Assembly: GCA_964389365.1 (NCBI GenBank)
Contig: CAYMDO010000028.1
Span: 1-27,057 of the forward strand
Length of the DNA: 27,057 nucleotides
From: UBA993 sp964389365
Lineage (GTDB): Bacteria; Bacillota; Dethiobacteria; DTU022
Direction: 5' to 3'
Positions 1 to 7,948 of the stretch are shown in pieces. Position 1 is the first letter of the stretch. Each line of letters begins with the position of its first letter. Both the position numbers and the translations under genes were made by a program. The notes under the pieces are model-generated. The model did not search any database, was not told the origin of the DNA, and saw only the letters and a list, made by a program, of their open reading frames with translations.

Positions 1-32
1 TTTTTCGGTTTTTAAAGAACGAAATGCTTAAT

Positions 33-48
33 GGCTGAAAAATCAGCC
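33..48. other. small perfect hairpin in the upstream region
   Basis: GGCTGA (33-38) and TCAGCC (43-48) form a perfect 6-bp stem with an AAAA loop. No T-run follows in either direction, so I do not call it a terminator. The rest of 1-186 holds no gene; it ends in AAGGGGAAG, the ribosome binding site of the first gene. I found no convincing -35/-10 pair. Confidence 0.3.
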
Positions 49-186
49 TGAGCAGTTACAATCTTCTGTATTATTTGCATAATAGTTTTTGCGACGTACT
101 GTTTTGTTCCGGCCTTTATTCACCGGCACCGGCGCGTACCGGACCGGATAACAGGTTATAACATAATAGCAAAGGGGAAGATTGGC

Positions 187-1539
187 ATGGGCGATTACAA
201 GGAAACTTTACTTTATTCCGGGCGCTGGCTTGATATCATCGGCAGAGATGAGCTTGATGAGAAGACGGCACAGGATATTTCCAGGGAGACGGTCGATAAT
301 TTTGTCAGGCATTTTAACAAGGGTTGGGTTGAGTACCGCAAGTCGGTTACCGAAGCAGGAGATTTTGCCGGTACCGAATGGCGGGGCAAAGGGGTTTACT
401 ATTATGACGTATTTGGCCAGGAGTATATTGACTGCCTTGGCGGTTACGGAGCGTTAGACCTCGGTTGGGCGCACCCGGAAGTGGTGGAGGCAGTACGGGC
501 GCAGGCCGGAAAATCCGGCATACCGAGCCAGGAATTGATGGACCCTTTAAGAGGAGTGCTGGCCCGCCTGCTGGCACAGATAACTCCAGGTGATATTGAC
601 CATTCATTCTTTGTCAGCAGCGGTACGGAAACAATAGAAGGCGCCTTGAAAATTGCCAGGCTTTACACAGGTAAACACAACTTTATCGCTACAGTTAACG
701 CTTTTCATGGAAAGACTTCAGGAAGTTTAAGTGTAATGGGTAAAAAAGATTACCGTTACGCCATGCAGCCTTTTGCCGGGCAGACCTTTTTTGTTCCTTT
801 CGGCGACGCTGAAGCCTTGGAAAAACAGCTGGAGATTTGTGCCAGGGTAGGCATTGATCTAGCCGCTTTTATCGCCGAACCGATCCAGGGGGAAGCGGGG
901 GCGGTTGTTCCGCCCGATGAATACTGGCCAAAGGTCAGGGAAATCTGTGACCGCTTTGAAATTCTGCTCATCTGCGATGAAGTGCAAACAGGTCTCGGCC
1001 GTACAGGCAGGTTGTGGGCTGTAGATCACTGGGGCATAGTTCCCGATATTATGTGCGTGGCAAAGTCTCTTGGCGGTGGGGTTATGCCTGTTGGGGCCTT
1101 TATGGGCAGGGCCGAAATTTGGAAAGCTTTTGAAGAACCAAACCCCTTCATGCACACTACAACCACCGGGGGCAATCCGATGGCCTGTGCTGCGGCAATC
1201 GCTGCGATCCACGTTACCCTGCGTGACAAACTGCCTGAGCGGGCAGCTGATACGGGTGCATATTTCATCGGTAAATTACGTGAAATAGCAGAATCCTACC
1301 CGCAGATTTACAAGAATATCAGCGGCAAGGGATTGCTGATCGGCCAGCATTTCCAGGGTCCATCCTATGGCTACAAGGTTGCTGCCGGCCTCTTCAAGCG
1401 TAAAGTTTTAGTGGCGGGCACCTTGATAAGCGCTAATACGGTGCGTTTTGCCCCGGCCTTGTTTATCACCCGGGAACAGGTGGATGAAGTCCTGAACCGC
1501 CTGGAAGATGCACTGAAAGAGATAAAAGCGGGCCTTTAG
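187..1539 (+). CDS. patA: putrescine-type class III aminotransferase (PLP-dependent)
   Basis: A 450-residue class III aminotransferase closely resembling E. coli putrescine aminotransferase YgjG/PatA, which moves the amino group of putrescine or another diamine to 2-oxoglutarate. Visible family features are the N-terminal EYRKSVT segment, the GTE phosphate-binding region near residue 150, EPIQGE near 235, DEVQTG with the PLP-pyridine aspartate at D264, and AKSLGGGVMP with the Schiff-base lysine at K293. The C-terminal RVLVAGTL-type segment (here KVLVAGTL) is also typical. The start is fixed by AAGGGGAAG six bases upstream of ATG 187. The next gene is a putrescine/ornithine carbamoyltransferase, which supports a polyamine or arginine context. 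A related omega-amino-acid or ornithine aminotransferase remains possible; the family is certain, the substrate is inferred. Confidence 0.88.
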   Translation: MGDYKETLLYSGRWLDIIGRDELDEKTAQDISRETVDNFVRHFNKGWVEYRKSVTEAGDFAGTEWRGKGVYYYDVFGQEYIDCLGGYGALDLGWAHPEVVEAVRAQAGKSGIPSQELMDPLRGVLARLLAQITPGDIDHSFFVSSGTETIEGALKIARLYTGKHNFIATVNAFHGKTSGSLSVMGKKDYRYAMQPFAGQTFFVPFGDAEALEKQLEICARVGIDLAAFIAEPIQGEAGAVVPPDEYWPKVREICDRFEILLICDEVQTGLGRTGRLWAVDHWGIVPDIMCVAKSLGGGVMPVGAFMGRAEIWKAFEEPNPFMHTTTTGGNPMACAAAIAAIHVTLRDKLPERAADTGAYFIGKLREIAESYPQIYKNISGKGLLIGQHFQGPSYGYKVAAGLFKRKVLVAGTLISANTVRFAPALFITREQVDEVLNRLEDALKEIKAGL

Positions 1540-1551
1540 GGCCCGCTTTTT
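1524..1551 (+). terminator. intrinsic terminator overlapping the aminotransferase stop codon
   Basis: AGCGGGCC (1527-1534) pairs with GGCCCGCT (1540-1547) over a TTTAG loop and is followed by a T-run to 1551. An A-tract before the stem pairs with the T-run. The TAG stop codon (1537-1539) lies inside the loop. It should separate the aminotransferase transcript from the carbamoyltransferase. Confidence 0.85.
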
Positions 1552-1656
1552 AATTACCAACGTTTCTCCTGTCGCTTTCATCGCGGGGAGGTTATTAAAA
1601 ACCGTAATATATTTTTTCGTATCAGGACTGAATAAAAAATGATGCGAGGTATGAAA

Positions 1657-2589
1657 ATGAATAAATTAAGCGGCCGCAACTTTTTGGATCTCGACGATTT
1701 CACCATGGAAGAAATTATGTTGATCCTGGAAACCACAAAGGACCTGAAGCTGGAGGCAAAAAGGGGTTGTTTTCGGCCCTACCTGCAGCATAAGGCGTTG
1801 GGCTGTATTTTTGACCAGCCATCGACGAGGACCCGTATCTCTTTTGAACTCGGTATGCAGCAGCTTGGAGGTTATGCCACCTACTTAAAGCCCGGGGAGA
1901 TCCATCTCGGTGAAAAAGAAAGCATTCATGACACTGCCAAAGTTTTAAGCAGGTATTTTGATGCGATTATGATCCGCTGGAACGACCATAGCGAGATGAA
2001 ACAGCTGGCTGATGCCGCCGAGGTACCTGTAATAAACGGCATGACTGAGAAAAATCACCCTTGCCAGGCGCTGGCCGATATCTATACGATGATGGAGAAG
2101 TTTATTGATATCCGGGGTAAAAAAGTGGTATTTTTTGGCGATCGGACCCAACCGGCCCATTCCCTGGGCGTAATCTGTTCCAAGCTGGGGCTTAACTTTG
2201 TTCACTGCTGCCCTGAAAAATACGCAATCTTACCTGATTATAACGACATATTTGAGCGCAACAATCTCATTTCCGGCGGCACTTACAAACACACAGCCAA
2301 CATTGATGAAGCTTGTGCGGGTGCACATATGGTTTACACTGGTGTTTGGTGGTGGATCGGCCAGGAAGGGGAAGAGGACGAGCGCCGTATGCGCTTTGCC
2401 CCTTACCAGGTTACAGCTGATATACTGGCTAAATGTGATAGGAATGTTATTTTTGAACACTGCCTTCCTGCCATGAGAGGCGTGGAAGTTACGGGTGCCG
2501 TGATGGACGGTCCGCATGCGGTAATTTACGATCAGGCAGAAAACAGGCTGCATACTGAAAAAGCGTTAATGGTTTTGCTGATGAGCTAA
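1657..2589 (+). CDS. putrescine/ornithine carbamoyltransferase
   Basis: An aspartate/ornithine carbamoyltransferase-family enzyme that transfers a carbamoyl group between carbamoyl phosphate and an amine. The carbamoyl-phosphate motif STRTR (residues 56-60), HPCQ (134-137) and HCLP (268-271, C269) are intact. The segment YTGVWWWIGQE and the tail DQAENRLHTEKALMVLLM resemble putrescine carbamoyltransferase (YTDVW, DEAENRLTS) more than classical ArgF. The C-terminal extension seen in Enterococcus putrescine carbamoyltransferase is missing. I chose ATG 1657 because GAGG sits 7 bases before it; ATGs at 1639, 1642 and 1651 are in frame but poorly spaced. The neighbouring putrescine aminotransferase favours putrescine, but no agmatine deiminase or carbamate kinase is in the window, so anabolic ornithine carbamoylation cannot be excluded. 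Confidence 0.85.
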   Translation: MNKLSGRNFLDLDDFTMEEIMLILETTKDLKLEAKRGCFRPYLQHKALGCIFDQPSTRTRISFELGMQQLGGYATYLKPGEIHLGEKESIHDTAKVLSRYFDAIMIRWNDHSEMKQLADAAEVPVINGMTEKNHPCQALADIYTMMEKFIDIRGKKVVFFGDRTQPAHSLGVICSKLGLNFVHCCPEKYAILPDYNDIFERNNLISGGTYKHTANIDEACAGAHMVYTGVWWWIGQEGEEDERRMRFAPYQVTADILAKCDRNVIFEHCLPAMRGVEVTGAVMDGPHAVIYDQAENRLHTEKALMVLLMS

Positions 2590-2637
2590 TTTTTATAGTT
2601 TAGGATTACTGAAATTGCTGGAAAATATACGGATGTT

Positions 2638-2706
2638 TTAGGCTGCATTCGTTGAAGGGTGGGAACAAGATCCAACTGAGCCCTTCCTGCCCGGTATGCA
2701 GCCTAA
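2638..2706 (+). other. nested inverted repeat, candidate structured RNA leader
   Basis: TTAGGCTGCAT (2638-2648) is perfectly complementary to ATGCAGCCTAA (2696-2706). Inside it GAAGGG (2654-2659) pairs with CCCTTC (2681-2686), giving a two-tier stem of 11 and 6 bp. No T-run follows. It lies between the carbamoyltransferase stop and the small membrane protein and could be a processed 3' end, a leader structure or a remnant element. I could not match it to a known riboswitch class. Confidence 0.5.
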
Positions 2707-2817
2707 ATAGTTTATTGAGCGGTGAGTGAAATTGGTTTTAAAGGTATCCGGCATGGGTCTGGAGAATTTATTTCAATTGCTGATCACAAGGCAAAATCCG
2801 GGGAGGGTGGGTTATCC

Positions 2818-3015
2818 ATGAACTCATCATTTATTATCATAGTTGTTTTGGTTTTTATAGTTAACCTGGCCCTGATTGCCTGGGCAGTAACCGATCTGCT
2901 GCAGCGCGATAACGTAAAATACCTGCCGAAGGCCGGGTGGCTGGCCATTATCGCCGTTATTGTATTCGGTTCCTTAATCTACCTTTTGCTGGGCCGGGGA
3001 GATAGCAGACAGTAG
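2818..3015 (+). CDS. small PLDc_N-like two-helix membrane protein
   Basis: A 65-residue protein with two hydrophobic helices (about residues 4-22 and 40-57) joined by a short polar loop (LLQRDNVKYLPKAGW). The W-x-x-x-D-L pattern after helix 1 and the W...G..IYLLLGR pattern in helix 2 match the PLDc_N (phospholipase D-nuclease N-terminal) family of small bacterial membrane proteins, whose role is not established. An upstream in-frame GTG (2722) would add 32 polar residues, but GGGGAGGG about 10 bases before ATG 2818 and the family length support the short form. It stands 78 bases before the FAD oxidoreductase and may be cotranscribed with it. Confidence 0.75.
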   Translation: MNSSFIIIVVLVFIVNLALIAWAVTDLLQRDNVKYLPKAGWLAIIAVIVFGSLIYLLLGRGDSRQ

Positions 3016-3092
3016 AAACCCGGTGCATATGGAGCAGCGTTCACAGCGTTTGCGCCGGAACTGAACGGATAAAAAATAGGGGGAACTAATCC

Positions 3093-4574
3093 ATGAAAAA
3101 GAAAATCTTAATCATCGGTGCCGGGATGGCCGGTATTTCAGCTGGAATCCATGCCTGCCGCAACGGTTACGGCGTAGATCTATTTGAAATGCACAACCTG
3201 CCCGGCGGCCTCTGTACAGCCTGGGAACGAAACGGTTATACTTTTGACGGCTGCTTACACTGGCTGGTCGGTTCCGGGCCGGGCAGCCAGTTCAACCGGC
3301 TGTGGCGCGAAGTGGGTGCCCTTGAAAACACTAAGGTCATCAATCACGAGATATTTTTGGCTGTCGAAGACGGCAGCGGGAACTGCCTGAATATTTACAG
3401 CGACCTGGATCAGCTGCAGGCACACCTTTTGGAGTTGGCCCCGGAAGACGAAGTACCGATTTTGCATCTGATTGATGCCGCCAGAACTATGTCTGGATTG
3501 GAGATGCCAATCGAAAAGCCGGACGAATTCGTCCGCTTCTGGGATATCCCGGTGATGATGGTCAGGATGATGCCGATCTTCAAAGTTTTAGGTCGTTTTT
3601 CTAGAATTACGGTTTCCGAATTTTTAACCGGGCTTAAAAACCCGTTTTTAAAAGAAGCGCTGGCCCGGGTCTTACCGGTCAATTACACGATGACCAGCCT
3701 GATTGGCACCCTTGCTTCCCTGCACAGCAAAGATGCCGGGTTCCCGGAAGGTGGCTCACTGCCTTTTGCCCGCTCGCTGGAAAAGTGTTTCCTTGATCTC
3801 GGGGGCAGGGTGCACTACAACAGCAAAGTCAGGCAGATTCTGGTCAAAGATAAGCGGGCTTTCGGACTTCTGCTGGAAGACGGAAGCGAAGTGCAGGGTG
3901 ATTATATTGTTTCTGCGGCTGATCTGCACAGCACGCTCTACGAGTTATTAGGCGGCAGGTATTTAACGCCGCTGGTCAAAGACAGTTTTGCCAATTTGCC
4001 TACTTACACCTCAGCCCTGGTTTATCTCGGGGTGGATGCCGACCTCAGCCGTGAGGTTAATAAACTGGTTGTCAGGCTTGATAGCCCGGTCGATCTTGGT
4101 TCCGGGCCGAATAAATACGCCTACCTGACCAATTATTGCTTTGATACGACCATGGCGCCTGCCGGTAAGAGCGTACTGTCGGCTATGGTTTATTCCGCTT
4201 ATGAATACTGGGGCAGTCGCCAGGGCAATAAGGAACACTACCGGGAAAAGAAGGCGCAGCTGGCGGAAAAGCTAACCAGGGCAGCTGTTAAACGATTCCC
4301 GTCGATTAAAGGCAGGATCGAGGTGACCGATGTGGTGACTCCGTTAACCTTTAACCGTTACACGGATGTCTGGAAAGGCGCTTACATGGCCTGGGTGGTT
4401 CCCCCTTCTTCCGGCAGGTTTAGCATACCGCGAAAACTGCCCGATTTGGAGAATTTCTATCTGGCGGGACAGTGGATTTCGCCTCCAGCCGGTTTGCCCG
4501 GATCGATGCTGACCGGCAGGCATGCAATACAGGTGATCTGCCGCAGCGACAAAAAAAGGTTTATAAGTAATTAA
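3093..4574 (+). CDS. phytoene dehydrogenase-like NAD(P)/FAD oxidoreductase
   Basis: A 493-residue flavoprotein of the CrtI/COG1233 type. The N-terminus is a Rossmann FAD site, IIGAGMAGISAG at residues 7-18, with the acidic end of strand 2 at LFE and then the LPGGLCTAW loop. The C-terminus has the second FAD region LAGQWISPPAGLPG followed by a helix with GRHAIQVI. Family members desaturate or isomerise isoprenoids, retinoids and other lipids; nothing here identifies the substrate and no phytoene synthase is adjacent. The start is supported by AGGGGGAA about 7 bases upstream of ATG 3093. No transmembrane segments stand out, so it is probably cytosolic or membrane-associated. Confidence 0.82.
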   Translation: MKKKILIIGAGMAGISAGIHACRNGYGVDLFEMHNLPGGLCTAWERNGYTFDGCLHWLVGSGPGSQFNRLWREVGALENTKVINHEIFLAVEDGSGNCLNIYSDLDQLQAHLLELAPEDEVPILHLIDAARTMSGLEMPIEKPDEFVRFWDIPVMMVRMMPIFKVLGRFSRITVSEFLTGLKNPFLKEALARVLPVNYTMTSLIGTLASLHSKDAGFPEGGSLPFARSLEKCFLDLGGRVHYNSKVRQILVKDKRAFGLLLEDGSEVQGDYIVSAADLHSTLYELLGGRYLTPLVKDSFANLPTYTSALVYLGVDADLSREVNKLVVRLDSPVDLGSGPNKYAYLTNYCFDTTMAPAGKSVLSAMVYSAYEYWGSRQGNKEHYREKKAQLAEKLTRAAVKRFPSIKGRIEVTDVVTPLTFNRYTDVWKGAYMAWVVPPSSGRFSIPRKLPDLENFYLAGQWISPPAGLPGSMLTGRHAIQVICRSDKKRFISN

Positions 4575-4672
4575 AAAACCTTCATTAAGGCCTGCCCTTT
4601 TATTGCAGCAGATGTAGATCAGCAAACGCAGAAGTGGTAATATTGGTAGGCAAAGGAAAGGAAGAAGGTTTT

Positions 4673-6154
4673 ATGGATAATCCGGAAATAGCTTACAATA
4701 AGGACTATCGCGGAAGATTTGCTCCTGTATCTGCAGGTAGTATTGCTTCTGCAGCTGCATATGACCCGGCGCGGGAAGCTTTTCTCAAAGAGCCGCTTGG
4801 CACCTTGATTTTAAAAAATATACTGCCTGCTGTTGCTTCGATGCTTTTTATGTCGCTCTATCATATGGCTGATGCCGTTATGGTAGGCCGCAGCCTGGGG
4901 CCGGAGGCGCTCGCCTCGGTCAATATCCTCTACCCGCTGGTGGCATTTTTTATAGGGCTGGCGGCAATGATCGGCGTTGGTGGCAACGCCAGGGTTGCTG
5001 TGCTGCAGGGAGCGGGTGAAACCATTGCTGCGCGCCGGGTTCTGGGCCTGGTGGTTGCCATGGGCACAACCCTGGGTATTATTGGCAGCCTGGTTGCAGT
5101 TCTGGCTTTCTCGCTGATTCTTACGCTCCTTGGTACTTCGGGTTCCCTCGGGGTCCTGGCCGGAGAATACCTGAAGACAATCTACCCGTTCTTTACGACG
5201 ATGATCCTGATCTTTATTCTCGAGCAAGCCGTACGCAATGACGGCCGCCCCAACCTGGCCACCGGCGTGATGATGGCGATGGCCGTGCTGAATATCGTCC
5301 TTGATTATTTCTTTTTGTTTACCCTGCAGCTTGGTATTTCAGGGGCGGCGTTGGCAACCGGGTTATCGCAATCGCTGGGCGCCTTGATCTTCATCGCTTA
5401 CTTTGCCCGTAAAAACATCCTGAAGCTGCCCGGTTTGCGTTTTGCTTTTCCGGGAGGCGGTTACCCTGTTCTTAAAATTATTGCTTACAATGGTTCTTCA
5501 GAGTTCCTGAACAGTGTTTCGGCAGGGCTGACTACCTTTTTATTCAACCGCGCGCTCCTTGCCTACTTGGGCAGCGCAGGAGTGGCATCTTTCGCCATGG
5601 TTCAATACCTGGTCATGTTTGGGTCTGTAATTATTTTTGGCATTAGCGTGGGGGTTCAGCCTATATTAAGTTATAATCACGGGGCAGGCTGCAGGGCGAG
5701 GGTCAGTGGTACGGTAAAACGGGTATTATCGGGTTCTGTTGCGGTAGCCCTAGCCCTTTTTATTGTAATCAGGTGGCAGGCCCCGATTTTAGTGAACCTC
5801 TTTATTCCGGATCACCAGGAAACAGCCATGTTAACCCTTAAAGCCGCAAAAATAATCAGCTGGAGCCTGTTGTTCATGCCCGTCGGGATTATAGGCGCAA
5901 CCTTTTTCACGGCGCTGGAAAAAGCAGGCCAGTCTTTGTTGATTGCCCTTTCGCGGGGGTTAATTTTTACGGTTATCGGTTTGCTGTTTTTTCCGGCAAT
6001 CTGGGGCGAAACGGGGATTTGGATTACGCCGCTGTTTGCGGAGGCAGCCAGTGTCCTGATAACGGCATTCCTCTTTTATCAATGGGCTTATAGTCATCCG
6101 GGGCCTGCCGTCGGCAAACTGCACTGCAAACCGCTTCCATCGATGGAACAGTAA
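4673..6154 (+). CDS. MATE family multidrug/organic-cation exporter
   Basis: A 493-residue polytopic membrane protein with about 12 predicted helices and MATE signatures: MADAVMVGRSLGPEALASVN in the first repeat and the SGAALATGLSQ region mid-protein. MATE proteins export drugs, toxins or metabolites in exchange for Na+ or H+. The first ~40 residues are polar and longer than usual. ATG 4673 is preceded by GGAAAGGAAGAAGG at good spacing; the GTG at 4634 is in frame but has no such site. It lies 98 bases after the FAD oxidoreductase on the same strand, so cotranscription is possible. The substrate is unknown. Confidence 0.85.
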   Translation: MDNPEIAYNKDYRGRFAPVSAGSIASAAAYDPAREAFLKEPLGTLILKNILPAVASMLFMSLYHMADAVMVGRSLGPEALASVNILYPLVAFFIGLAAMIGVGGNARVAVLQGAGETIAARRVLGLVVAMGTTLGIIGSLVAVLAFSLILTLLGTSGSLGVLAGEYLKTIYPFFTTMILIFILEQAVRNDGRPNLATGVMMAMAVLNIVLDYFFLFTLQLGISGAALATGLSQSLGALIFIAYFARKNILKLPGLRFAFPGGGYPVLKIIAYNGSSEFLNSVSAGLTTFLFNRALLAYLGSAGVASFAMVQYLVMFGSVIIFGISVGVQPILSYNHGAGCRARVSGTVKRVLSGSVAVALALFIVIRWQAPILVNLFIPDHQETAMLTLKAAKIISWSLLFMPVGIIGATFFTALEKAGQSLLIALSRGLIFTVIGLLFFPAIWGETGIWITPLFAEAASVLITAFLFYQWAYSHPGPAVGKLHCKPLPSMEQ

Positions 6155-6195
6155 CCCGGGAAAAATTTATATTAACAAGCTGACTGATAGTTATC

Positions 6196-7134
6196 TCAGC
6201 TGCTAATAATCCGGGCGCTTTCCTCAACGGCAACAGCCGGCGGTTTTTTTTTGGCGTACCGATTAGTGCCCCAGACGCCGGCTAATATGGCGGCAGTGCC
6301 GATTAAGTGGTGCCAGGCAACTGCTTCCCCGCGAAAAACAACCCCCCCTGCAATCGCCACTACTGTAATCAGGTTGGCGAATACAGAAGCCTGAGAAGCC
6401 GTAACTTTGCTCAGCAGATAGTTATAAAGAAAGAAAGCGCCAACCGAAGAAGCAACCCCTAAGTAAATAATCGATGGCCACAGCGCGGCCAGCGGCTGCA
6501 GGTATGAAGCTGTTTCACCGGCAAACAGGTGTTGAAGCAGCGCAACCAGGTTAAAAACAACGGCGCCGACCACCATCATAACCCAGGTAGTTTGCAGCGG
6601 GCTGTAGTGAACCGAGGCTTTACGGGAATAAATGTTATAAAAAGCGGCAGAAACCACGGCGCCGATCAGGGCGAGCGTGCCGAGCGGGGCAATTCCGGTT
6701 ATCGACTGGTTATCCATCAATATAATAAAGATCACACCTGCTACTGAAGCAACGATATACATAAGCTGCACCCGGCCGGGGCGCTCTCGCAGCAGAACAG
6801 AGCCCAGGATAACGACTGCAATCGGAATGGCGGCGATCATCATGGCCGAATAAGAAGCCGATGTCAGCAGCACTCCCGTTGTTTCTGCGGAAAAATAGAG
6901 GATCGGTTGGAAGACGGCCAACGGTAAAAGGTGGCGGTAATCAGCAGCTGTCAGGTTAATGCTGATCACCCCGACCAGGCGTAAGAGGCCCATTGCCCCG
7001 AGGGCGGCAGCAAACCTTAAACCCAGGAGGTGAAAGGGTTCCAGGTAATCCAGGGCACCCTTGGTAAACAAAAAAGAAAGTCCCCAGGCCAGTGCAACAC
7101 CCAGGCCGGCCAGGTAAGGCAGGTACCGTTTCAT
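6196..7134 (-). CDS. EamA/DMT-superfamily transporter
   Basis: A 312-residue membrane protein with about ten helices in two EamA repeats. The first repeat begins VALAWGLSFLFTKGAL and the second begins near GTLALIGAVVSAAFYNIYSRK. DMT exporters move amino acids, drugs or other small metabolites outward. ATG at 7134 is preceded by GCGAGGG at about 6 bases; a TTG six codons upstream (7152) is in frame but lies at or before that site. It converges with the MATE gene, 41 bases apart. The short inverted repeat AGCTGA/TCAGCT (6178-6201) lies at the junction but is weak. Confidence 0.85.
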   Translation of the reverse strand: MKRYLPYLAGLGVALAWGLSFLFTKGALDYLEPFHLLGLRFAAALGAMGLLRLVGVISINLTAADYRHLLPLAVFQPILYFSAETTGVLLTSASYSAMMIAAIPIAVVILGSVLLRERPGRVQLMYIVASVAGVIFIILMDNQSITGIAPLGTLALIGAVVSAAFYNIYSRKASVHYSPLQTTWVMMVVGAVVFNLVALLQHLFAGETASYLQPLAALWPSIIYLGVASSVGAFFLYNYLLSKVTASQASVFANLITVVAIAGGVVFRGEAVAWHHLIGTAAILAGVWGTNRYAKKKPPAVAVEESARIISS

Positions 7135-7359
7135 ATTAGCCCTCGCTTTCAACTATGCACTAATATACACTAAAGAAAGTGCAGCGGAAAGACCGGTTTA
7201 CTATTTAATCACATTAAACTTGATCAGTACGGCTCAATAAAGATAATATAAGTTAAGATCATTAACAATTTCAGGTGGGTCAGGTCACAATGCCTGTAAA
7301 TACCAGCAGCGTGGCAACGCCTGTATTGATATTTATCACCGTAGGGGCAGCAGGTCCGG

Positions 7360-7948
7360 ATGAACGAACATACTGTTGTTTTTAGTACGTTCGCCACGGT
7401 GCTGATCATCAGCCGGGCCTTGATGAATTCAGGGGTTGTGGATCCGGCTTCCAGCAAGCTTTTTTCAGCCAACCATAGCCAGACTGTCATGTTGCTATAC
7501 CTGATCGGCGGGGCAGCTGCGATTGGCGAGGCGATTTATAACATTTCCGGCGATCTAGCTCCCTGGATGCTGCTGATTGTATTGATCGCCCTGACCATGC
7601 TGTTATCCTGCATTATCAATAACTCTGCCTCAGCTTTTTTAACGGCGCCTGTCGGCCTTCAGTGTCGCCGGCAGCTTGGGGGTGTCTGCGTATCCGCTGC
7701 TGATGACCGTGGCGGTCGGCGCGTCCTGTGCTTTTATGACACCGTTCGGCCACCAATCAAATATCCTGGAAATGGGGCCAGGTGAGTATGAGTTTGGCGA
7801 CTACTGGCAAATGGGCCTGCTGCTGGAGCTGATCATAGTTATTGCTGCCATTCCGCTGCTCATCTTTTTTTTGGCCGCTGGGCTAGTAGACAGCCCGGCG
7901 GCTGATTTGCAGTTTAAGTTGAAGGGGTGTGTCAATCTTGAAGGATAA
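7360..7948 (+). pseudogene. SLC13/DASS-type transporter remnant (C-terminal part, frameshifted)
   Basis: Translation gives the C-terminal half of a divalent anion:Na+ symporter (SLC13/DASS, TrkA-C-containing type). Marks are LIISRALMNSGVVD, the INNSASAFLTAPV helix, and SCAFMTPFGHQSNILEMGPG with YEFGDYWQMGLLLE. One extra G at about 7654 breaks the frame: reading in frame with 7360 up to GTC 7651-7653 and then from GCC 7655 restores APVAFSVAGSLGVSAYP. The N-terminal half is absent; upstream of 7360 the same frame has stops at 7327 and 7342. The 3' end overlaps the transketolase start. It is a truncated, frameshifted pseudogene unless the extra base is a sequencing error, and even then it lacks half the protein. 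Confidence 0.82.

Noticed and set aside
60..186. Sigma-54 promoter upstream of the aminotransferase
   Set aside because: TTGCAT-like half is present but no GG at the required -24 position.
2650..2700. T-box riboswitch-like GGGTGG stretch
   Set aside because: The conserved TGGNACCGCG core is absent, no specifier stem is visible, and the downstream gene is not an aminoacyl-tRNA synthetase or amino acid gene.
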